Assembly (NCBI GenBank): GCA_963976395.1
Contig: CAXBLG010000061.1
Coordinates: 1 to 20,976 of the forward strand
From: UBA11612 sp963976395
GTDB lineage: Bacteria > Pseudomonadota > Alphaproteobacteria > Rhodospirillales > Rhodospirillaceae
Length of the DNA: 20,976 bases
Direction of reading: 5' to 3'
Position numbers and translations under genes: made by a program. Position 1 is the stretch's first letter; each line of letters starts with the position of its first letter. Below are positions 14,847 to 20,976 of this stretch, piece after piece. The notes beneath the pieces are model-generated. The model was not told the origin of the DNA. It saw nothing but the letters and a program-made list of their open reading frames with translations, and did not search any database.

Positions 14847-16769
14847 TTAGCGCAAACTGATCGTTTGGTCGATCACGTCGTTGTTAAGTTCTACGGGATA
14901 CCGAACCGCGAAAGCTTTGACGATCTGATCAGCCAAATCTTCTCTCATGGCATTGGTTACCGATGTTTTTATCTGCATTTGAGCAGTGACAAGTTCGCCG
15001 TTCGGGTCGGGAGAGTTGATTTGTTTTACTCTTGCAATCACAAACCCGTCGCTTACAGGTGCAGAAATAACATCGCCTGATTTTCCGGAAAATAATTTTT
15101 GCAGCAGTGCTGGACTGATGCGTTTGCTGTCCACAATGTGGTCGACTTGCACACCTTCGCCAAAGCGGGTGATTGGTCCAAGCGGAGCGTAAGATACGTT
15201 TTCATGCTTTGCTGCGAGGTCCGAAAAGCTGGATGTAGTGGTGATGTCGGTCAGAAGTTCTTGCGTTAACGCATCGGCTTTGGCCGTGCGCGCTTGCCTC
15301 TCCCATAGTGAAACCACCTGTAGGCGGACGTCTTCAAGGGGCTTCGGTGTTGGCGGAGTAATGGAATCAACTTGCACTACGTAATATCCGCTACGATCTG
15401 GCGTCTCCAACAACTGAGATGCTTCACCTGAAGATGTTGAGAACACTGTGCTGATGAAATTTACACGGTCAAAGATATTTGGAGCATCGAGGCCGCGAGA
15501 GTCTTGTCCATTCCGGTCCATCGCAGGAATTTCAACTAGTCGCCCGCCAACAATCTCCGAGACTTCCTTAAGAGGTGTACCGCCGGCAATGGCGTCTTCG
15601 ACGTCAACCGAGGCCTCATAAACCGCGTCTATCCCGCTTTCCTCTAACATTGCTTCTCGAATATCGTCTTTAACGGCCTCAAAGGGCGTAGTCGCCTCAG
15701 TCGACTCAGAGGTGACTTGGAATAAATGCCAACCCAAATCCGTTTCGGTGGGCTGACTGATTTGGCCAACAGGTAGGTTATAGGCGTCGCCCATCATAGT
15801 CGCGACGGGCGCGCTGACGGTAAGGTCTCCTAAGTCAATCGGAGCAGCCACGCCGGCTTTGGCGGCCAGCGCGCTCAGGTCTTCACCTGGCTCCAGTTGT
15901 GCCCTGACAGCTGCGGCTTGGTCTCGACTATCGAAGATAAGCTGGCTGATGTTCCGAGTGCTTGGCGTACGGTAACGGTCAATTGTTTCCTCGTAACGCG
16001 TTTGCAAGGCTTCGTCCGAAATGCTGTCGGCGGACTGAAAGTCTTGAGCTTCAATAATAAGCGCCGTGACCTTGCGATATTCTGGTGAGGTGTAAGCCCC
16101 AATGTTTTCTTGGTACAACTCTTCTAATTCATCGTCGGTCGGCAAGTCATCGTCGGTGAGTGACGCGACCGTTACGAGCAGCGTATCGGCGACACGGGTT
16201 TCGTTCTGGTAAGTGAATAGATTTTTAACGAGATAGTCAGGAGCGCCTGCGTTGGCGGCAACTGGAGAAATGATTGTCGCGCGTCGGAGATCGGACGCGA
16301 ACATGTCCAAAAACTGAGATTCACTCAGGTTGTTTTGATACAGAATCTCGGAGAAACGGCTTTGGTCGAATGTCCCAGTGCTGTTTTGAAAGGCTTCTTC
16401 CTTAAGCAGGCTCGACTGCAAGCGCCGCATAGGAATTACAATCCCCATGTCCTGCGCCGCTGCGCTGACCGTCGCGGTTTGTGTAATATCCTGGATCATC
16501 GCATTGGCGATAGACCGCTTAAGGCCTACATTTCGTGCAGCTTCTGGCCCAACTTCTTCCTTAAAGCGGTTTAACTCTTGATCGTAACGGCGCTGAAATT
16601 CATTTGTGGTGATTTCCTTGGGACCGATCCTGATCGCAATACTTGGATCAAGGCCTCCGGTGCCAATGAAATCGCCGACACCCCATATCCCAAAACTGAT
16701 CATCATGAGACCGAGCAAGCCCTTCAATAGGATGCTTTCCTTAACGGCGTCTCTTAGTCCTGAAATCAT
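14847..16769 (-). CDS. PpiD-like periplasmic folding factor (SurA N-domain and peptidyl-prolyl isomerase domain)
   Basis: The 640-residue protein is anchored by one N-terminal helix (~15-36, LLGLMMISFGIWGVGDFIG) with the rest in the periplasm. A SurA/PpiD-type N-terminal domain covers ~45-190, and a parvulin-like region follows at ~245-365 (ISQLIF...DLSALAAKAG...DLGDLTVSAP...LGWHLFQV). Another long C-terminal chaperone-like part comes after it. The family assists folding of newly exported proteins at the Sec translocon; whether this rotamase domain is active cannot be judged. Length is typical of PpiD (~620). The gene comes just before trpE and is divergent from tpiA, a common alphaproteobacterial order. 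Confidence 0.9.
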   Translation of the reverse strand: MISGLRDAVKESILLKGLLGLMMISFGIWGVGDFIGTGGLDPSIAIRIGPKEITTNEFQRRYDQELNRFKEEVGPEAARNVGLKRSIANAMIQDITQTATVSAAAQDMGIVIPMRRLQSSLLKEEAFQNSTGTFDQSRFSEILYQNNLSESQFLDMFASDLRRATIISPVAANAGAPDYLVKNLFTYQNETRVADTLLVTVASLTDDDLPTDDELEELYQENIGAYTSPEYRKVTALIIEAQDFQSADSISDEALQTRYEETIDRYRTPSTRNISQLIFDSRDQAAAVRAQLEPGEDLSALAAKAGVAAPIDLGDLTVSAPVATMMGDAYNLPVGQISQPTETDLGWHLFQVTSESTEATTPFEAVKDDIREAMLEESGIDAVYEASVDVEDAIAGGTPLKEVSEIVGGRLVEIPAMDRNGQDSRGLDAPNIFDRVNFISTVFSTSSGEASQLLETPDRSGYYVVQVDSITPPTPKPLEDVRLQVVSLWERQARTAKADALTQELLTDITTTSSFSDLAAKHENVSYAPLGPITRFGEGVQVDHIVDSKRISPALLQKLFSGKSGDVISAPVSDGFVIARVKQINSPDPNGELVTAQMQIKTSVTNAMREDLADQIVKAFAVRYPVELNNDVIDQTISLR

Positions 16770-16958
16770 GGCGCTATCTCTGTTATGGTCCCGACAAAAT
16801 CGTCCGCATCATAGGTGCCGGGATGCGGCCCGGCAAGCACGCCCAAGCCTCAGTTTTAATTGGGTTTATTGGGTTGGCGCGCATTGCGGTCGAAAGAAAT
16901 CCAGGCTAGCTAGTCTAGGGTAGATAGGACAGATAACGCGAAGTGGAAAGGGTGTGCT

Positions 16959-17699
16959 GTGCATTTGATAGTTGGAAACTGGAAGATGAACGGGCTGCCG
17001 GACATGGCTCAAAGCCTTGCCGAAGGGATCGCAGGACGGGCAGCCGATGCCAAGTCGCTTCCGGATATCGTCCTTTGCCCACCGGCGCCCTTGCTGACGG
17101 TTGTAGGCAGCGCAATTACCGGCGGGCCCGTGAAATTAGGGGCTCAAGATTGCCATGCGGAAGAGAAGGGGGCACATACCGGAGATGTGAGTGCCGCGCT
17201 TCTGTCAGCCCTCGGATGCAGATATGTCATTGTAGGTCACTCGGAGCGGCGGACTGATCACGGGGAGACGGATGTTGGTGTTAGAGCGAAAGCGCAAGCG
17301 GTTCTAGACACCGGTCTAATGCCTATTATTTGCGTCGGGGAGACAGGCGCAGAGCGCGACGCCGGGAAGACCTCGGACGTTATTGCCAAGCAGGTGGCTG
17401 GTTCGACCCCGGAAAGTGCTTGCGCAGAGAATGTCGTTATTGCGTATGAACCGGTGTGGGCCATCGGGACGGGCCGGACGGCGACGGAGGCAGACATTGA
17501 GGCGGCCCATGCTCAAATTCGGGAAATATTTAGTCGGAAAAATGGCTCTGCAGGCACACTGCGTATTCTCTACGGAGGGTCGGTGAAGGGATCCAACGCT
17601 GCCTCGATCTTGAAAACGCGGGGTGTTAATGGCGCCCTCGTCGGAGGCGCGAGCCTTGATGTCGATGATTTCTGGGCCATTATCGCCGCCTGTTCTTAG
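16959..17699 (+). CDS. tpiA: Triose-phosphate isomerase
   Basis: The 246-residue TIM-barrel enzyme interconverts dihydroxyacetone phosphate and glyceraldehyde-3-phosphate in glycolysis. Active-site residues seen are Asn7 and Lys9 (GNWKMNG), His94 (VGHSERR) and Glu164 (YEPVWAIGTG), with YGGSVKGSNA binding phosphate. The start codon is GTG at 16959, with AAAGGG seven bases before it; it gives an N-terminus only a few residues short of the usual one. The 189-base gap to the divergent ppiD-like gene must hold both promoters, but no strong hexamer pair was found. Confidence 0.96.
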   Translation: MHLIVGNWKMNGLPDMAQSLAEGIAGRAADAKSLPDIVLCPPAPLLTVVGSAITGGPVKLGAQDCHAEEKGAHTGDVSAALLSALGCRYVIVGHSERRTDHGETDVGVRAKAQAVLDTGLMPIICVGETGAERDAGKTSDVIAKQVAGSTPESACAENVVIAYEPVWAIGTGRTATEADIEAAHAQIREIFSRKNGSAGTLRILYGGSVKGSNAASILKTRGVNGALVGGASLDVDDFWAIIAACS

Positions 17700-17868
17700 A
17701 TAATTTGAACCTGGGCACCGTTGAAATGAGGTGGGTCCATCCCATATGGGCGACAGTGGGGAATGTTAAAAAGCCCTGGCATTGATGCGCTCAAAGGACT
17801 AAAAGACCGCCAAATCCAAGCCATACCGGCATTTCAGCTGTCGGCGCCCGGGGAGCATTTGAGACACC
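17700..17868. other. Gap between tpiA and secG
   Basis: This 169-base stretch holds a perfect 10-base palindrome CCCATATGGG (17741-17750) and nearby GGG/CCC complements, but no terminator with a T-run and no convincing promoter. A 37-codon open frame begins at 17763 and overlaps the secG start in another frame; it has no proper ribosome site and is not called. Confidence 0.4.
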
Positions 17869-18252
17869 ATGCTTAGTGTAGTTCTTGTTATCCATCTTCT
17901 GATTGCGCTTTCCCTGATTGGGGTGGTGTTGCTTCAGAAAACAGATTCCAGCGCCATGGGCGGTATGGGCGGTGGCGTGTCGGTTAACAATCTCATGCGG
18001 CCTCGCTCGCGGCCTAACCCTTTAACCCGTGCGACTACGTTTTTGGGTATGGCGTTTTTTGCGACTAGTTTGGGCTTAGCAGTCATTGCGAAGCAGCAGA
18101 CAGCGCCTACGTCCATTCTTGATATGCCCATCGGTAATAGCGAGGGCGTGCCTAGCGTTAGCGAAAGCGTTCAGGTGCCGGATGCAGCTGAGCCTGCGTC
18201 AAACTTGGCACCGAATTTTGAACCCCAGGTGCCTGCGGTCCCGAACGAGTGA
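17869..18252 (+). CDS. secG: Preprotein translocase subunit SecG
   Basis: The 127-residue subunit is part of the SecYEG export channel in the inner membrane. Helix 1 is at ~3-22 (VVLVIHLLIALSLIGVVLLQ), followed by the conserved loop SSAMGGMGGGVSV. Helix 2 is at ~55-74 (TTFLGMAFFATSLGLAVIA). A Pro/Ala/Ser-rich C-terminal tail (~80-127) is longer than in E. coli SecG (110) but common in alphaproteobacteria. It lies between tpiA and pyrG, its usual position. Confidence 0.95.
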   Translation: MLSVVLVIHLLIALSLIGVVLLQKTDSSAMGGMGGGVSVNNLMRPRSRPNPLTRATTFLGMAFFATSLGLAVIAKQQTAPTSILDMPIGNSEGVPSVSESVQVPDAAEPASNLAPNFEPQVPAVPNE

Positions 18253-18381
18253 GTGCTAAGGCGCACCACGCTTTCATTTCCAGTAGTGCCAACCTCTCCA
18301 CTTACATTTTTCTCGGCGAGAAACACACAATCACCAATGCTGTGCTTGCCGCCGCTTACGAATAAGGTACATTAGCGGCCC

Positions 18382-20013
18382 ATGACGCGTTTTATCTTTA
18401 TAACCGGCGGCGTGGTTTCCTCCCTAGGTAAAGGTCTTTGTTCAGCAGCCCTTGGTGCGCTGTTGCAGGCCCGTGGCTACAAGGTCCGTCTGCGCAAGCT
18501 TGATCCTTATTTGAACGTCGATCCCGGCACGATGAGTCCGTATCAGCACGGCGAGGTCTACGTGACGGATGACGGGGCGGAAACTGACCTTGATCTCGGA
18601 CATTATGAGAGATTTACCGGGGTTTCCTCCCGCCAATCCGACAACGTCACCACGGGCCGGATATATTCGACCGTTATCGCCAAAGAGCGGCGCGGCGACT
18701 ATTTGGGCGCGACCGTGCAGGTCATTCCGCATGTTACCGATGCCATAAAAGAGTTTGTTCAAGCGGACATTACCGACGAAGACTTCGTGTTATGCGAAAT
18801 CGGCGGTACGGTCGGTGATATCGAAAGCCTGCCGTTTCTAGAGGCGATTCGTCAGCTGGGGAACGAGCTTGGCGCCGAGCGTGCGTTGTTCATGCACCTT
18901 ACACTTGTGCCTTACATATCGGCGGCGGGAGAACTCAAAACCAAACCGACTCAGCATTCGGTCAAGGAATTACTGGGACTCGGCATCCAGCCAGATATTC
19001 TTATGTGTCGGATTGATCGCCCGCTCCCCGAATCTGATCGCCGCAAAATAGCACTGTTTTGCAATGTAAAGCAGGAAGCAGTGATCCCGGCCAGAGATGT
19101 GGACACCATTTACCAAGTCCCGATTTCCTACCACGAAGAGGGCCTCGATATTCAGGTGTGCCAGCATTTCGGCTTACCGGCTGGGAAACAGCCTGACCTG
19201 AACCGCTGGCAAAATATTGTCGATGTTGTGCGTAAACCTGAAGGCGAAGTGACCATCGCCATTGTTGGGAAATATGTGCAACTCAAGGATGCCTACAAGT
19301 CTCTTGCGGAGGCCTTGGAACACGGCGGAATCGCAAATCATGTAGGTGTTAAGCTCGACTGGATTGATTCAGAGATTTTTGAGCAGGAAGACGCTGTCGC
19401 GCATCTCGAACATGTTCAAGGGATTCTCGTGCCGGGCGGATTCGGCGAGCGCGGTGCTGAAGGCAAAATTCAAGCAGCGAAGTTTGCTCGTGAACGCGGT
19501 GTTCCGTATTTTGGAATTTGCTTCGGAATGCAGATGGCGGTGATTGAAGCTGCACGCAACGTCGCAGGTCTTAGTAAAGCCAGCTCTACCGAATTCGGCG
19601 ATACACCTCATCCGGTTGTGGGGTTGATGACCGAGTGGGTGAGGGGTAACGACGTGCAGCGGCGCTCAGCCGAAGATGATATGGGCGGCACTATGCGCCT
19701 TGGCGCTTATCCTTGCGCGATCGTTCCAGGCACACGCGTGGCGGACATTTATGGCGACACGAAGGATATTTCCGAGCGCCACCGTCATCGCTACGAGGTC
19801 AACATCAACTACAAAGAACAGCTTGAAAAAGCGGGTATGATTTTCGGCGGAATGTCGCCGGACGGAGTGCTTCCGGAGATGGTCGAATATCCCGAACATC
19901 CTTGGTTTATCGGCGTACAGTTTCATCCGGAGTTGAAATCTAAACCTTTCGACCCACATCCCTTGTTTACGTCGTTCATCGCTGCCGCTGTGCAGCAGTC
20001 GCGTTTGGTTTAA
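18382..20013 (+). CDS. pyrG: CTP synthase
   Basis: The 543-residue enzyme aminates UTP to CTP with glutamine. The N-terminal synthetase domain shows GGVVSSLGKG (P-loop-like), DGAETDLDLGHYERF and CEIGGTVGDIES. The C-terminal glutaminase domain shows GGFGERG, the nucleophile Cys380 in GICFGMQ, and His515/Glu517 in VQFHPE. Length equals the family norm (E. coli 545). The 129-base gap before it holds a small GTG-started frame but no clear terminator, so it may be cotranscribed with secG. Confidence 0.98.
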   Translation: MTRFIFITGGVVSSLGKGLCSAALGALLQARGYKVRLRKLDPYLNVDPGTMSPYQHGEVYVTDDGAETDLDLGHYERFTGVSSRQSDNVTTGRIYSTVIAKERRGDYLGATVQVIPHVTDAIKEFVQADITDEDFVLCEIGGTVGDIESLPFLEAIRQLGNELGAERALFMHLTLVPYISAAGELKTKPTQHSVKELLGLGIQPDILMCRIDRPLPESDRRKIALFCNVKQEAVIPARDVDTIYQVPISYHEEGLDIQVCQHFGLPAGKQPDLNRWQNIVDVVRKPEGEVTIAIVGKYVQLKDAYKSLAEALEHGGIANHVGVKLDWIDSEIFEQEDAVAHLEHVQGILVPGGFGERGAEGKIQAAKFARERGVPYFGICFGMQMAVIEAARNVAGLSKASSTEFGDTPHPVVGLMTEWVRGNDVQRRSAEDDMGGTMRLGAYPCAIVPGTRVADIYGDTKDISERHRHRYEVNINYKEQLEKAGMIFGGMSPDGVLPEMVEYPEHPWFIGVQFHPELKSKPFDPHPLFTSFIAAAVQQSRLV

Positions 20014-20059
20014 AGCTTATCCTCGGGGCTGTTCTCCCCACAAACCGTCGGAGAGTTCC

Positions 20060-20914
20060 ATGGCATCAATTGCGGCGCGCCACGTCAAAGTCGGGGATGT
20101 CACTTTCGGCAACGACTTGCCGTTTGTGCTAATCGCGGGACCGTGCCAAATCGAAAGCCGAGAACATGCTCTGGAAGTTGCCAGCGCGCTCAAGGAAATA
20201 GGTGACGCTGTCGGAATTCCAATTGTCTACAAGAGTTCATACGACAAGGCGAACCGCACGAGTGTTGATGCCACACGCGGGCTAGGCTTTGATAAATCTT
20301 TGCAAGTGCTCGCAGATGTTAAATCGGCCACGGGACTGCCCACTCTGACAGATGTACACGAACGGGAGCATTGTGCACCGGTGGCTGAAGTTGTTGATAT
20401 ATTACAAATTCCTGCTTTTCTGTGCCGTCAGACCGACCTGTTGATAGCTGCCGGAAAAACGGGTGCGGTAATCAACATCAAGAAAGGTCAGTTCCTAGCA
20501 CCATGGGATATGCAAAATGTTGCCGCCAAGGTGGCATCTACTGGCAACGAAAATATTATTTTGACCGAGCGCGGTGTGTCCTTCGGCTATAACGCTCTGG
20601 TCACGGATATGCTCTCGCTTCCGCAAATGGCGCTAACCGGATATCCCGTTGTTATTGATGCCACTCATGCCGTGCAGCAACCAGGTGGTAAGGGTACAAG
20701 TTCTGGCGGGAATCGGAAATTTGCGCCAGTGATTGCTCGGTCGGCTGTAGCGGCCGGTGTAGCTGCCGTATTCATGGAAACACACCCGGACCCAGAAAAC
20801 ACTAAATCTTCCGATGGACCGAATATGGTTCATCTTAAAGACATGTCGGGCATTCTAGCCACCTTGAAAGCCTTTGATCAGGTTGCGAAAGCCAATCCGG
20901 TAAGGATTAGTTAG
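20060..20914 (+). CDS. kdsA: 3-deoxy-8-phosphooctulonate synthase, metal-dependent type
   Basis: The 284-residue enzyme condenses PEP and arabinose-5-phosphate to Kdo-8-phosphate for lipopolysaccharide. Motifs are IAGPCQIES, KSSYDKANRTS, TDVHE, LTERGVSFGYN and DATHAVQQPGG. Cys29, His203, Glu240 and Asp252 match the four ligands of the metallo-class (Aquifex type), while the E. coli type has Asn at the Cys position. GGAGAG lies four to five bases before the ATG. It is 46 bases after pyrG and two bases before the next start, so probably cotranscribed. Confidence 0.97.
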   Translation: MASIAARHVKVGDVTFGNDLPFVLIAGPCQIESREHALEVASALKEIGDAVGIPIVYKSSYDKANRTSVDATRGLGFDKSLQVLADVKSATGLPTLTDVHEREHCAPVAEVVDILQIPAFLCRQTDLLIAAGKTGAVINIKKGQFLAPWDMQNVAAKVASTGNENIILTERGVSFGYNALVTDMLSLPQMALTGYPVVIDATHAVQQPGGKGTSSGGNRKFAPVIARSAVAAGVAAVFMETHPDPENTKSSDGPNMVHLKDMSGILATLKAFDQVAKANPVRIS

Positions 20915-20916
20915 CA

Positions 20917-20976
20917 ATGACAAAGGTCTTGGATAATTCTGAGAAAAGTCGGTTCGAATTGTTGGAAAACGGCGAA
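20917..20976 (+). CDS. N-terminal fragment, probably small GNAT-type acetyltransferase
   Basis: An ATG two bases after the kdsA stop opens a frame of 20 codons that runs off the window. The start, MTKVLDNSEKSRFELLENGE, resembles the first strand of the small GCN5-related family PF14542 (pattern 'DN...SRFEL..dG'). The identification rests on this short match and is tentative. In many alphaproteobacteria eno follows soon after kdsA. Confidence 0.5.
   Translation, partial: MTKVLDNSEKSRFELLENGE

Noticed and set aside
17763..17876. 37-codon frame before secG, overlapping its start
   Set aside because: It has no ribosome site at usable spacing. A frame of this length is expected by chance, and the peptide matches nothing I know.
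18249..18365. 38-codon GTG-started frame overlapping the secG stop (GTGA) and filling the gap to pyrG
   Set aside because: The overlap is suggestive of coupling, but an open frame of this length arises by chance in roughly one case in six and the peptide has no motif; conservation in relatives would be needed.
20025..20039. GGGG...CCCC hairpin between pyrG and kdsA as a terminator
   Set aside because: It has only a four-base stem and no T-run; pyrG and kdsA are probably cotranscribed.

Overview
The window looks like chromosomal DNA of an alphaproteobacterium of intermediate GC, probably Rhodospirillales-like and Gram-negative. The evidence is gene order: trpG-trpD-trpC-moaC-moeA on one strand, a PpiD-like chaperone gene directly before trpE, and tpiA-secG-pyrG-kdsA on the other strand. 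These are familiar alphaproteobacterial arrangements, and kdsA (Kdo synthesis) implies a lipopolysaccharide outer membrane. Genus cannot be told from the sequence alone. No tRNA, rRNA, CRISPR array, insertion sequence or phage gene was seen.

Layout, left to right. 1-156 is the C-terminal end of an unidentified plus-strand gene, followed by a hairpin terminator. 227-1837 (minus) is a GMC-family FAD oxidoreductase. 2007-7164 (minus) is the most unusual part: a four-gene operon made of a tandemly duplicated pair, A-B-A'-B'. A is an exported protein of unknown family with two conserved cysteines. B is an exported protein with three repeats of the 'secreted repeat of unknown function' type (Lipoprotein_15, COG4315-like). 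The operon ends in a strong minus-strand terminator at 1912-1950. 7330-11505 (minus) is trpG-trpD-trpC-moaC-moeA, tightly packed with 4-8 bp overlaps or gaps.

Upstream of trpG, at 11576-11641 (minus), is an undersized ORF encoding a 21-residue peptide with a Trp-Leu-Trp core. It has the hallmarks of a trp leader peptide. Its Trp-codon segment is complementary both to a downstream leader segment and to the Shine-Dalgarno region of trpG, and no U-tract terminator is visible. This suggests control of tryptophan synthesis at the level of translation.

11680-13273 (plus) holds a divergent polysaccharide deacetylase (YibQ-like) and a small exported protein of unknown function. 13297-16769 (minus) is ppiD-like plus trpE, so trpE is separated from trpGDC. 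16959-20976 (plus) is tpiA, secG, pyrG, kdsA and the first 20 codons of a probable small GNAT-type acetyltransferase.

In function, most of the window is housekeeping: tryptophan branch enzymes, molybdopterin cofactor synthesis, glycolysis, Sec export, CTP and Kdo synthesis. The accessory part is the duplicated A/B secreted module, which sits just after moeA, where many alphaproteobacteria carry lexA.
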